52,676 nt of DNA from Thalassocella blandensis. GTDB lineage: Bacteria; Pseudomonadota; Gammaproteobacteria; Pseudomonadales; Cellvibrionaceae. The position numbers and the translations under genes were made by a program. The stretch covers positions 1 through 52,676 of the forward strand of contig CAMCXE010000003.1 in assembly GCA_945882995.1 (NCBI GenBank), in the 5' to 3' direction. The notes under the pieces were generated by a model. That model ran no database searches and was not told where the DNA came from. It saw only the letters and a list, made by a program, of their open reading frames with translations. This document shows, piece by piece, positions 42,956 to 51,684 of the stretch (positions are counted from its first letter, which is position 1; each line of letters opens with the position of its first letter).

Positions 42956-45253
42956 ATGAAAATATTGGTTGTAATTAATTCCTTAAGCGCGGGTGGCGCG
43001 GAAAGTTTTGCTGCGGCTTTATGCAAGGAGTATCGTAGTCGCGAAATTCCTGTAGCACTCTTTTTATTCGCTGGTATTTTAGATGAAAAGGGGCGCGCCT
43101 TAGCAGTGATGTTGGAGCAGCAGGGGGTTACGATTATTGTGCCCCCTAGCAGACGTTTGCTCATCGTTTTAGCCACCTTGTGTCGCATTACATTGCAATA
43201 TTCCCCCAATGTTATTCATAGCCACCTAGAGCAATCCGATTTGTTGGTATGGCTAACCGGTAAGCTACTATTTTTTAAGAAAATTCGCCGCGTTCGTACG
43301 TTGCATAACGTACATGCCTCTGAGCGCATACCGAAATTAGCGCACCGTTTTTTGCGCAGCGGCTTTGATGTTGATATAGCCTGTTCAGGCGCTGCGCTGC
43401 AGCGCTTTCCATTTTTGAATGCAACACGAGTGTGTATTCAAAATGGCATAGATTGGCTGGATCTGGATTCGCTACAAAATCTCGATTTGCGCAGACTGTT
43501 TAATCTGCCTAACAACTCAATAGTGCTGGTTTGCGTTGGTTCATTTACGATTGACAACGGGGTGTTGCGAAAGGCGCAAAACGTAATTGTGGATGCGTTG
43601 GCAATGCTTCGTGACCCGAAACTTTGCGTGATTTTTTTGGGCGATGGCCCAGAAAAAAACGTTGTAGAGCAGCAGGCCTTACAACTGGGTGTGGCCTCGC
43701 AGTGTGTATTTGCGGGGATTGTGCCCAATGTCTGCGAGTATCTTAAGGCCTGCGACGCACTTATCATGCCATCCATTTATGAAGGTATGCCAATTGCTTG
43801 CTTGGAAGCGGTAATGTGTGGCACACCCATGATTTTATCGCAGATAGACGCTCTATTACCGTTCGAATCGCCGGCTACGGTGTTCGTTCAGCCAGGCAAC
43901 GCAGATGAGCTGGCGGAAAAACTCAGTAATTTAGCAACACGTCTTGGTGACCTACGCAGAGCCGCTGCTGTAGTCCGCACAATGGGAGCTAACGAATATT
44001 CCATAGCGCGTTCTGCAGATCGGTATTTAATGGTGTATTCGGCTAGCGCATTACAGACTACAGCGGCAAAACTCCAACATAACCTCATTTCAAACAAACC
44101 ACAAATTTTGCTGAATGCTACCACCCTCAACCGCGGTGGTGCTATTCAAGCTGTGGTGTCATTTATTCGGGTAATTTTGGAGGACGTTGCCAGTGAGAGC
44201 GAATTCGACTGGATATTCGCTGTATCACCGGAGGTTCGCGAACAACTGTTGAGTTACGCACACCCGCTGCGCCCCGAGCAGGATATCTGTATAGAGAAGT
44301 CGCCGAGTAAATGCCGAAAATCGCGTAGGCAATTACAGTTATTTGCCGCGCAACGTGCCGATGCGGTGTTTACATTTTTTGGTCCGAGTTATATAAAATT
44401 CCCATGCCCCCATTTGTGTGGGGCGGCGGATGGCTGGGTGACACATGCCGGGCGACAAGCTTATTCAATTTTGCCGAACAAATTCGCGCGTCTAAAAATG
44501 TTGTTGCGAAGCATTTATAAAGGTGTTTGGTTTAGAACTGCCGATGCCTGGGTGGTAGAATTAGCGGCTGCAGGGCAAGGCCTTGTGCAACGCTGGCATC
44601 TACCCAGTGAAGGCGTGCACATTGTTGCCAATAATTGTGCTCAAGGCTATTGGGCTTTGCGACAAACCGACGCGGGGCCGTTAGCTGCAACACCGCCCAA
44701 GCGCATTTTGTGCTTTGCGTCAGACTACCCTCATAAATGTCTCCAGCTTATCCCCCAGGTTGCTGCCCAGCTGATTCATCGCCATGGTATTACGGATTTT
44801 ACGTTTGTGACTACCTTGCCTCAGCAGGCCTATGCGGATTCTGAGATTGTCACGCTGGCTCGCCAACTTAACGTGGAAAGGCACATCGAAAACATTGGGT
44901 ACGTGCCATTGCAAGCTGGCCCCGCGCTCTATCAAAGCTGCCAGATTTCATTTTTGCCTTCGGTGCTGGAAACCTTTTCAGCGACTTACCCAGAGTCCAT
45001 GTGCATGGGGCTGCCCATTGTGACCTCGGATCTTGACTTCGCTCGCAGTGTGTGTGAGTCGGCGGCATTGTATTTTAAGCCGCTGTGTGCCAGCGCGGCG
45101 GCGGCACAAATTGCACGCTTAATCGAGAGTGAACCTCTGAGGCGGCAATACATTGTCAGTGGTGTCACTCAGGTTCAAAAATTTCCTACCCCTCATGAAA
45201 AATACGCCATGTATAGCGAAATAATTAGGAAGCTCCTGGTACAGCGAACATGA
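42956..45253 (+). CDS. Double glycosyltransferase (two GT4 modules in one chain)
   Basis: This 765-residue protein carries two GT-B glycosyltransferase modules. Module 1 (about 1-375) starts ILVVINSLSAGGAESFAAAL and ends with PSIYEGMPIACLEAVMCGTP, a classic GT4 donor-binding E-x7-E loop. Module 2 (about 385-765) starts ILLNATTLNRGGAIQAVVSF and has LPSVLETFSATYPESMCMGL. The start at 42956 is used because MKILVVINSLSAGGAE is the usual N-terminus; the frame is open upstream to 42872 without recognised sequence. It could add two sugars in sequence to the glycan. The stop overlaps the next start (ATGA). Donors and acceptors are unknown. Confidence 0.85.
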   Translation: MKILVVINSLSAGGAESFAAALCKEYRSREIPVALFLFAGILDEKGRALAVMLEQQGVTIIVPPSRRLLIVLATLCRITLQYSPNVIHSHLEQSDLLVWLTGKLLFFKKIRRVRTLHNVHASERIPKLAHRFLRSGFDVDIACSGAALQRFPFLNATRVCIQNGIDWLDLDSLQNLDLRRLFNLPNNSIVLVCVGSFTIDNGVLRKAQNVIVDALAMLRDPKLCVIFLGDGPEKNVVEQQALQLGVASQCVFAGIVPNVCEYLKACDALIMPSIYEGMPIACLEAVMCGTPMILSQIDALLPFESPATVFVQPGNADELAEKLSNLATRLGDLRRAAAVVRTMGANEYSIARSADRYLMVYSASALQTTAAKLQHNLISNKPQILLNATTLNRGGAIQAVVSFIRVILEDVASESEFDWIFAVSPEVREQLLSYAHPLRPEQDICIEKSPSKCRKSRRQLQLFAAQRADAVFTFFGPSYIKFPCPHLCGAADGWVTHAGRQAYSILPNKFARLKMLLRSIYKGVWFRTADAWVVELAAAGQGLVQRWHLPSEGVHIVANNCAQGYWALRQTDAGPLAATPPKRILCFASDYPHKCLQLIPQVAAQLIHRHGITDFTFVTTLPQQAYADSEIVTLARQLNVERHIENIGYVPLQAGPALYQSCQISFLPSVLETFSATYPESMCMGLPIVTSDLDFARSVCESAALYFKPLCASAAAAQIARLIESEPLRRQYIVSGVTQVQKFPTPHEKYAMYSEIIRKLLVQRT

Positions 45254-46800
45254 GAACCTTGTTTAAAGGTCAGTGGCGCGAAACTCCCTTGGATTATGCG
45301 CAGCAAACAGGCGAATCCGTTGTTCGGGTAGTGGTTTTTCTAAATTTTCTGGACATTGGTAACGCCTATTTTACCCGGGCTAGCAGTTGGCGCTTGATTT
45401 GGAATTACGTTAGGGAGATTGGCGTGAAGCCAACTCTGGCTAAAATACTGTCGCGCAGAGCTGAAAGACATCGAAACGACAAATATTTATCGGTTGGTTT
45501 TGGTTATTTATTGGATGGGGCACCAGTATATTTTATTGCGCCATTGCACCCCGCCTGCGTGGACATACTGCCGTTACCCAATGGTTTGATTTATCCTGCC
45601 CAGGATGAGTTGCCGCAATTTGTGAGCGAGCTTCAAGCGGATACCATTTATTATGCGCAGGCGCACGGGGATTCTGCTTCTGAATCGACGCAATTTGCTG
45701 AGTTAAGCGAGTTGGCCGGGTGGCATTCGTTTTCGGGTAGTCAATTGCCCAATATAGATTGGCAACATATTAAGCCGCTGATTGGTCAGCTTAGTTTGCA
45801 GTCTTGTATTACCCATAGCGCATCAGCACGCGATATTTGTAGAGCATCCAAACTACAGCAGGAATTGAACAACCCATTTAATGCTACATTGTTCGGGTTT
45901 GGCAATTATGCCAAAACAGTGATTTTGCCCAATTTGCCAAAAAGATTGCGTATTACACGCGTACACGAAATAGATCCATTACAAATTTCGAGTGGTGCCA
46001 TCGACCAGTATATCTGCTCGACAGAATCAAAAATTGACGACAACGATAACAACGCTGTATTTTTCATTGCGGGATTCCATCACACGCATGCCGCACTGGC
46101 TTGCGAAGGTTTAAAGCGCAATGCGAGTGTGGTGGTGGAAAAACCGCTGGTGACAACGCGATTACAACTCGTCGGACTGGAAGAGGCGTTTCGCCTTAGT
46201 CGTGGGCATTATTTTGCGTGTTTTCATAAGCGGTACCAGAAATTTAATCAGTTTGTACGTGACGACCTCAACATAGGCCCGCTTGATCCCATTAATTACC
46301 ACGCACTGGTATATGAGGTGCCATTACCCGCCAAGCATTGGTATCGGTGGCCAAATTCCTGCAGTCGCTTGGTTTCCAATGGATGTCATTGGGTGGATCA
46401 CTTTTTGTTTTTGAATAATTTTTCAGCGGTGCATCGTTACGCCGTATTCTGTGCTCAGGACGGTACGTTGAACGTGAGCGTCACCTTGCAAAATGGCGCA
46501 CTGTTTACACTGGTACTCACTGAAAAAGGCAGCCACCGGCTAGGCGTGCAGGATCATGTTGAGTTGCGTCAGCACAATGCAGTGATTTGTATTGAAAATG
46601 GCGCTCACTATCGAGCTGAGCGAGATGATCGAATTGTGCGGACACTGAGTCTTGGGCGAATGCATAGCTATCGCAGAATGTACCGTGCAATTGGGGAAGC
46701 GATCTTGAACAACCAACCCGGGGACACCTGGGAATCTATTGCTTCGGGCTCCGCTTTAGTGCTGAGCCTAGAAGAGGCGCTGCGGGTCGCGAGTGAATAA
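45250..46800 (+). CDS. Gfo/Idh/MocA-type oxidoreductase with extra N-terminal domain
   Basis: This 516-residue protein starts at an ATG that overlaps the preceding stop. Residues about 215-500 form the dehydrogenase: ATLFGFGNYAKTVILPNLP (a degenerate G-x-G-x-x-A nucleotide-binding motif) and VVVEKPLVTTRLQLV (the EKP catalytic-lysine motif), then SRLVSNGCHWVDHFLFL in place of the usual H-x-x-D loop. Residues 1-200 are an unrecognised domain, perhaps derived from the dehydrogenase half seen in the fusion at 35440-37590, to which the C-terminal part is related. It is coupled to the double glycosyltransferase gene. A stem at 46825-46861 ends the transcript. A role in modifying a nucleotide sugar for the same glycan is inferred. 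Confidence 0.85.
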   Translation: MRTLFKGQWRETPLDYAQQTGESVVRVVVFLNFLDIGNAYFTRASSWRLIWNYVREIGVKPTLAKILSRRAERHRNDKYLSVGFGYLLDGAPVYFIAPLHPACVDILPLPNGLIYPAQDELPQFVSELQADTIYYAQAHGDSASESTQFAELSELAGWHSFSGSQLPNIDWQHIKPLIGQLSLQSCITHSASARDICRASKLQQELNNPFNATLFGFGNYAKTVILPNLPKRLRITRVHEIDPLQISSGAIDQYICSTESKIDDNDNNAVFFIAGFHHTHAALACEGLKRNASVVVEKPLVTTRLQLVGLEEAFRLSRGHYFACFHKRYQKFNQFVRDDLNIGPLDPINYHALVYEVPLPAKHWYRWPNSCSRLVSNGCHWVDHFLFLNNFSAVHRYAVFCAQDGTLNVSVTLQNGALFTLVLTEKGSHRLGVQDHVELRQHNAVICIENGAHYRAERDDRIVRTLSLGRMHSYRRMYRAIGEAILNNQPGDTWESIASGSALVLSLEEALRVASE

Positions 46801-46824
46801 TGGCTGCAAATTCTAACGCCTTAA

Positions 46825-46861
46825 ACCACTCACAGTTGCAGACCAAAAAACTGTGAGTGGT
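46825..46861. terminator. Bidirectional terminator between convergent genes
   Basis: ACCACTCACAGTT and AACTGTGAGTGGT form a 13-bp perfect stem around an 11-nt A-rich loop. It lies 24 bp after the oxidoreductase stop and 40 bp from the end of the converging PEP-CTERM gene. No T-run follows. Confidence 0.7.
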
Positions 46862-46901
46862 GATAGTTTACATTTTCTATCGCAGGGATATTTCACTGTA
46901 T

Positions 46902-47468
46902 TTAGGCTAGATTTTTACTGCGCAGCTTTAGTGCGCCAATCAAGCCAAGCCCTAAAATCATCAAATTGGCAATATTTGGCTCAGGCAAATCCAGAAAGTT
47001 TGCTACCCCATAATAATAACCACCCAGTTCTCCGTTCACAGATCCAGTCACGCGGATGAGGTAATTACCACCACTGAGTTTAAAATCGGAAATTTCATTG
47101 AGGGTCAACACAGAGTAGTCATCCGTATCATCTGTGACAATACCACTTGTTAAGCACCCCTGATTAACTATGTTTCCGGAGTTAGTGATAAAACCGCTAC
47201 ACAGTTCCGTGCGAAGGTTGGTAATACCATAAATGGGTCCAAGGCGGCTGCTTGCTGTTAGCACATCCGCATTGCTAGGGTCGATGGAAAATCCGTACCA
47301 GTCAACAAAGTTTGGTATAGGTGCGGTGAATTCGTGTTCGTAAGAGATACTGCTAGGACTAATTTTTGAACCAAAGTTCAGGACGTTGGCTTGAGCTACA
47401 CTTACTTGTAATGTTGCCGCGGTCAATAACCCAGTTAACCAAGCCGCTAGTTTCAAATGCCTATTCAT
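46902..47468 (-). CDS. PEP-CTERM candidate protein, LPEPN form
   Basis: This 188-residue protein has a signal peptide (LAAWLTGLLTAATLQVSVAQA). The body includes FVDWYGFSIDP and LSGGNYLIRVTGSVNGELGG. The C-terminus is LPEPNIANLMILGLGLIGA followed by LKLRSKNLA, a tripartite sorting signal with a variant motif and weak basic end. It is a paralogue of the gene next upstream (F-x-D-W-F/Y, then GITNL, then GG.YL.kVSG order shared). The FxDxF pattern resembles a named PEP-CTERM subfamily. The substrate of exosortase action is inferred from the tail. CGAG twelve bases upstream of the ATG at 47468 is a weak ribosome site; a longer reading to 47489 is less likely. Confidence 0.8.
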   Translation of the reverse strand: MNRHLKLAAWLTGLLTAATLQVSVAQANVLNFGSKISPSSISYEHEFTAPIPNFVDWYGFSIDPSNADVLTASSRLGPIYGITNLRTELCSGFITNSGNIVNQGCLTSGIVTDDTDDYSVLTLNEISDFKLSGGNYLIRVTGSVNGELGGYYYGVANFLDLPEPNIANLMILGLGLIGALKLRSKNLA

Positions 47469-47560
47469 AATATTTACTCGTAGATGCATAAATTGGTTTT
47501 CGCACGCTAATCAGTTTAGCTGAAGGTTAGGGATTCTTAGTCCAGAGTGGGACCAGTTTT

Positions 47561-48169
47561 TTAACATGCACTCAAGGTGTTCTCGTTTTGACCTTTCACC
47601 AAGTAGCGTCGGCCACGAAAGACGAAGCCAATCATTGCTAGCCCAATTCCCAATAGACTCACAGCACTGGGTACAGGCACTTGGCCAGGGGGAACTAAAT
47701 TGAGAGAGCCAGAGTAGGAGCCGCCAAGGGTGCCCGTGGCACGCCCGCTGACTTTAAGTAAATAGCGGCCACCCTGAACCAATAATGGGCTTATGCTTTG
47801 CACCGTGGTATTTGCAGACCCCGAAGTCGAAACAATGGCCTCCGCCAGCAATAGCCCCTGTTGAACTGCACCATTAGCATCTAATTGCCCTTGGTAGAGT
47901 TTGGTTTGCAAATTGGTGATGCCGAAAATAGAACCGCTTTTCAAGCTGATTGTTTTTGCATCCAAATAACTTGTAGGGTTAAAGCTAAATACAAACCAAT
48001 CCGTAAATTCGCTACTGCTGGGTCGAGTAAAGCTGTCTTTATAGGTGAAAATACGAGGGCTAGTGGTATCACCTAAAATGATAGTCGCAGCTGTGGAATG
48101 TTCTGTGAGCAATATGGCTAATGGCAGTAAAGCGAGTTGCAGGCATTTATTTTTTCTGTGCATATTCAT
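47561..48169 (-). CDS. PEP-CTERM candidate protein, VPVPSA form
   Basis: This 202-residue paralogue of the 46902-47468 protein has a signal peptide (LALLPLAILLTEHSTAA). The shared body motifs are FTDWFVFSF, GSIFGITNLQTKLYQG and VQGGRYLLKVSGRATGTLGG. The tail is VPVPSAVSLLGIGLAMIGF followed by a basic RGRRYLVKG cluster, then about ten more residues. GGAGAAG precedes the ATG, a good ribosome site. The tandem copies suggest recent duplication with divergence, including of the sorting motif (VPVPS against LPEPN). The function of the body is unknown, probably a matrix or surface component. Confidence 0.82.
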   Translation of the reverse strand: MNMHRKNKCLQLALLPLAILLTEHSTAATIILGDTTSPRIFTYKDSFTRPSSSEFTDWFVFSFNPTSYLDAKTISLKSGSIFGITNLQTKLYQGQLDANGAVQQGLLLAEAIVSTSGSANTTVQSISPLLVQGGRYLLKVSGRATGTLGGSYSGSLNLVPPGQVPVPSAVSLLGIGLAMIGFVFRGRRYLVKGQNENTLSAC

Positions 48170-48218
48170 AAGACTTCTCCAAATGAATTTTGTAAGCTGA
48201 GTCGATTGTTTGGTGCGC

Positions 48219-48250
48219 CAGTGACGGCTTCCTTGCCGTTACTGTTTTTT
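48219..48250 (+). terminator. Plus-strand intrinsic terminator in a minus-strand gene pair
   Basis: CAGTGACGGC and GCCGTTACTG form a 10-bp stem (one G-T pair) with a 6-nt loop, then TTTTTT. The T-run is on the plus strand only, although the genes on both sides read minus. It lies in the leader of the 47561-48169 gene, where the minus-strand RNA would also fold the hairpin. Confidence 0.65.
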
Positions 48251-48310
48251 GCCTGCATGGTTCGTAGTCTAAGGGTGTGGTGCGCATACAAATACACACC
48301 AAATTTGCCT

Positions 48311-49816
48311 CTAGGCTATGTTTCCGGTGCCTGCTAAGGTTGGTGGGTTGAGCGAATTGGTGAAGTGTTTACAGCGCTTAGCCATGGCTTTGGTTAGGCG
48401 ACGTGTTTTACGTTGCCACAGCCCCAGCAACCCCAAACCACTTAGCATCAGCGTAATCGTTTGTGGTGCGGGTACAGATGCAATTTGCTGGGCTATGTAG
48501 GCGTTATTTAGGTCTGCGTCAGTCACGCCAAATACATAGAACTGATTGGGGTTGGCCACACCGGCGGGGTGTAATGAATCGGTGATGATATTCAAAAAAT
48601 CATTATCGTTGGCAATCCATAAAGTGTGGTTTAAAACACCGTTTACCGTTACGTCCTGACCAAATGTCATGCCTTCTATTTTGGCTGGGATATCGGCGGC
48701 GCTAATTCCTGCAGCAACTAAGGCCGTTTTCATATCTAAAAATTGTGTCTTCGCGACAGCTTTCGCGCTTAGGTCCCCACTCATGCCCAAAACACTTTGG
48801 GCTCCGTTTAAGTCTATTTTGTATAATTTTTTGACGCTTGCGCTGGTGCCGTCGGTAAGGCCTTTGCCGTCACGTTCATCAACCAAAAACTCGTGATCGT
48901 TGATGGCCAATATTTCACTCACACCGGAGCCATCGGTCAGTTGGTAGGCATATTCATCGGTTGCGCCTGTGGCTATATCGATTGTTACTATGCGCACACT
49001 GTTTTTCTTATCCTGAAGTAAGTTGGCTTGCATAATGCCAATTAATTTTGTTCCGTCAGGGGTGATCGCTAAGCCTTCCATGCCTTTGTTGTTGGTGCGA
49101 CCGCTAGTATTAGTGCTGGCTTCAGTGTTGCCTATGCCGTTTGGTATGGCTATGGCTAGGTTGGTCGGCAAGGTGAACGTGCGCGTGCGCTCGCCGGTGG
49201 CGCGGTCGAATTGATACACATAAGGGCCGTATTCATCAGTGACAAATACGGATTTTCCGTCGTTTGAAAGGCGAATGGCTTCTGGATCAAGACGGGCGTT
49301 ATTGGCGTTCAGTGAGTTGTTGCCTGGAGCAAAATTGTCGGAGCGCCCCGAAAAATAGAACGAATTCGCATCGTTGTTGCTTGGTGCACCGGAAGGTAAT
49401 GAAGCGCTACCTGCACTATAAGCTAGTGGTGTGGTACTGGAGAACAGTGTGGTATTGGTTAGCTGAGGTGTAACGTCAAACGCGAGGCCTGAAGTTCGTG
49501 CCGTAAGCGTCATGCTCATTGTTTGGAAGCGTGGAATGTAGCTGACCGTTTGGTCCACAGGTGTGCCAGCCGCGTAGCTGGTGGCGTTGGGGCCGCGATC
49601 GGGCAGTGCCAAATAAGTGTTGCCACCGGCGTAGGTAAATCCGGAACCCATTCCGCCAAGCGTGTTTGGTGACAAGCCATTTTCGAGTGTACCGCTAAGT
49701 CCGGCTAAGTCGCTGCTGCCAGAAAGCGAGCCAATGCCCAACAAAACCGGAGCCGCCTGAGTGGTTTGGATACCGATCGTCGCTGCTGCGCATAATAATA
49801 GTGTTGATGGTTTCAT
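48311..49816 (-). CDS. Esterase-like/phytase-family PEP-CTERM protein
   Basis: This 501-residue protein has a signal peptide (TLLLCAAATIGIQTTQAAP). The body matches the phytase-like/esterase-like beta-propeller family (PF13449 type): LGGMGSGFTYAGGNTYLALP, DPEAIRLSNDGKSVFVTDEY, GMEGLAITPDGTKL and ILAINDHEFLVDERDGKG. The C-terminus has a sorting signal, VPAPQTITLMLSGLGLLG, followed by WQRKTRR. Unusually, about 28 further residues (LTKAMAKRCKHFTNSLN...) follow the basic cluster. GAGG is eleven bases before the ATG. Such proteins may hydrolyse phosphate esters in the matrix, but activity is not shown by sequence alone. Confidence 0.86.
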   Translation of the reverse strand: MKPSTLLLCAAATIGIQTTQAAPVLLGIGSLSGSSDLAGLSGTLENGLSPNTLGGMGSGFTYAGGNTYLALPDRGPNATSYAAGTPVDQTVSYIPRFQTMSMTLTARTSGLAFDVTPQLTNTTLFSSTTPLAYSAGSASLPSGAPSNNDANSFYFSGRSDNFAPGNNSLNANNARLDPEAIRLSNDGKSVFVTDEYGPYVYQFDRATGERTRTFTLPTNLAIAIPNGIGNTEASTNTSGRTNNKGMEGLAITPDGTKLIGIMQANLLQDKKNSVRIVTIDIATGATDEYAYQLTDGSGVSEILAINDHEFLVDERDGKGLTDGTSASVKKLYKIDLNGAQSVLGMSGDLSAKAVAKTQFLDMKTALVAAGISAADIPAKIEGMTFGQDVTVNGVLNHTLWIANDNDFLNIITDSLHPAGVANPNQFYVFGVTDADLNNAYIAQQIASVPAPQTITLMLSGLGLLGLWQRKTRRLTKAMAKRCKHFTNSLNPPTLAGTGNIA

Positions 49817-50600
49817 TGTAGCCTCGTGTGGATTGGATATTTGTTAGGCGAGCTTAACTGCTGCACATTGCAAATATATTTCGTTAAACGTCTTGCGGAA
49901 AAAATATGCGCATGCTTTGCAATATGTGTTTTTAGTGTGTGTAGGCTACGTTTTGGCGACGGCTAAAATGCGTGATTGAAGTAAAAATGTAGTCACTTTT
50001 GCGTGCATTTTGAGTGCTAAATGTCGTGTTTTGTGTTGTGAATTGTGCTGTGAATTGTGTAGTGAGTTGTTCGCTGGATTATTCGCAGCGCCCCGCAGGC
50101 CATCCGCTCGCTGTGCGCTACGCGGTTTTTCCGCGTGGAAATTCGTGTAATGGCGATCCTTATTAAATGCGGAGGGGTGCGCCTAGCAATGAAAATGTGA
50201 AGCATTTCGTGAGCAAAAATGATTGCGTTTGGTAATCTTTCCGCGTTCATTATTGTTAGCGTCAACATGTGGTGGGGTCGAAATGTCTTGGTTGTTCAAC
50301 TGTGTTACGCGACCTCTTCAGGATACCTATTGGGCGTCCGTGGTGTCGGTTGATGAACCAAAATTACCTGACTAGGCCCCGTAGGTCCTCTATTTATCCT
50401 AGATTTGCGGTTTTGGATCATCAAACGCCTCTTACGTGGAGGAGTCGTGCTTCATGCTCCGGTCTGTTTGCATCATCTCTCGGGTTGAATAGCGGGTTCA
50501 TAGATAACTAACTGAAAAATGTGGGATCGTTTTGCGTGAGCTTCCCATGTTGCCAATCCGTTGATGGGTGACTGGCCACTACCATTAAAACCACCCGATT
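49817..50600. other. Non-coding interval, AT-rich, with short repeats
   Basis: No convincing gene in about 780 bp. Small open frames on both strands lack ribosome sites and family resemblance. Visible features are a GTGAATTGTG-type tandem run (50036-50070), an inverted pair ATTGCAAA/TTTGCAAT near 49867-49923 in the promoter region of the esterase-like gene, and an ATGCGCAT palindrome between them. Confidence 0.4.
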
Positions 50601-50724
50601 TGGCTTTTGTCTATCCTTGTTTAGCCCTGGAGCCGGTGCCGCTAACCGAGTCGCCGGCCATTAATTTCAGCCGAAAAAGGTTCGGTGGTTTCACCGCTGC
50701 AGGCATACACTTAGGGTGATGCCT
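50601..50724 (+). promoter_or_regulatory. Hairpin-rich candidate 5' leader of the DUF1566 genes
   Basis: Successive short stems can be drawn: GGCT/AGCC (50601-50625), GCCGG/CCGGC (50632-50658), CCGAA/TTCGG (50671-50685), and AGGCAT/ATGCCT (50701-50724). They lie 150-270 bp upstream of the lipoprotein start. I cannot match it to a named riboswitch; it may be a structured RNA leader or chance. Confidence 0.3.
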
Positions 50725-50871
50725 TCACAAAATTTGGGCGTTCAGAGGTGCTGCCTATAGGTATCTGTCGTCCCTGTGCACGGCGTCATGTTGTTGGCTG
50801 GCTATTCGTGGCAAGGTGCTGGTGTAATCAGGCGTCTCACAAAAATGTTAATGCTAAAGCAGGTTTTACTC

Positions 50872-51669
50872 ATGTCATTCGTTTTGCGCTTTTGGATAAT
50901 CACGGGGTTGGCTGCAGGGCTTGCGGCTTGTGGCGGGCAATTTATAGAGCCCCAGATGCCCAGCACCCCAACCCTAAACGATTCTGGTCGAACCGGTTGT
51001 GCGGATTCAGCCCAAACCAATTTGCTCTGTAGCTTGAGTGAATTCCCGGGGCAGGACGCTGAATTCGGGCGCGACAGTGCCGCACAGCGCAAAACCTTGG
51101 TCAAATTGGGCAGCGGTGAAGCCGGTTTCGACTTTACAAAATTGGACGCCAAGGGCGCTGACTTACCCGACCAATCTCGCACCTGGTTGGATAATGGCAG
51201 CGAGCAACAGGGCACGCGCTGGAGCTGCGTGCATGACAATACAACCGGGCTGTATTGGGAAATCAAAGAAACCCTTCCTGCACAGCCGCGCTACGTTTTA
51301 AGCACCTACAGTTGGTACAACACCAATCCCCTGCAAAATGGCGGCGGGGAGGGTTACGCCAACAGGGGTGTGTGCAACCAAGCCAGTTGTGACACTCAGT
51401 CCTATGTGGCGGCGGTAAATACTTTGAAACTCTGTGGTTTTAGCGATTGGCGCCTGCCGCGTGTGGGGGAGCTGTTGTCATTGGCGCATCATGGCCGCGT
51501 GGACACAGCCATCGAACCACACTATTTTCCTGAGCCCATAGGTTTGCGGCATTGGACTAATAGTGCCCATGGGAATATCCCGCAGTTAGCCTGGTACGTG
51601 TACTTCAGCGACGGCAGCGTGAGCTTCACCGACAAAAGCAATGCGTCTTACGTGCGTTTAGTACGTTAG
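50872..51669 (+). CDS. DUF1566 (Lcl C-terminal) lipoprotein
   Basis: This 265-residue protein from the ATG at 50872 has a lipoprotein signal (FWIITGLAAGLAAC; lipobox LAAC). The DUF1566/Lcl module begins at WSCVHDNTTGLYWEIK and runs through CGFSDWRLPRVGELLSLAHH, HWTNSAHGNIPQLAWYVYFS and YVRLVR, the standard ending. An upstream ATG at 50845 gives a longer leader and is possible. DUF1566 domains are seen in collagen-like surface proteins and outer-membrane lipoproteins, but their role is unclear. It is followed after 15 bp by a second DUF1566 gene. Confidence 0.85.
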   Translation: MSFVLRFWIITGLAAGLAACGGQFIEPQMPSTPTLNDSGRTGCADSAQTNLLCSLSEFPGQDAEFGRDSAAQRKTLVKLGSGEAGFDFTKLDAKGADLPDQSRTWLDNGSEQQGTRWSCVHDNTTGLYWEIKETLPAQPRYVLSTYSWYNTNPLQNGGGEGYANRGVCNQASCDTQSYVAAVNTLKLCGFSDWRLPRVGELLSLAHHGRVDTAIEPHYFPEPIGLRHWTNSAHGNIPQLAWYVYFSDGSVSFTDKSNASYVRLVR

Positions 51670-51674
51670 TACTT

Positions 51675-51680
51675 GGAGGT
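51675..51680 (+). promoter_or_regulatory. Ribosome binding site fixing the start of the second DUF1566 gene
   Basis: GGAGGT lies four bases before the ATG at 51685. It favours that start over an in-frame TTG at 51673, which itself overlaps this site. Confidence 0.75.
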
Positions 51681-51684
51681 CAGT

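Noticed and set aside
42760-43209. 149-residue minus-strand frame overlapping the double glycosyltransferase start
   Set aside because: It mostly overlaps a confident gene and has no recognisable motif.
50017-50511. Two small divergent open frames (83 and 80 codons)
   Set aside because: Repetitive or basic composition, no ribosome sites and no family match; probably non-coding.
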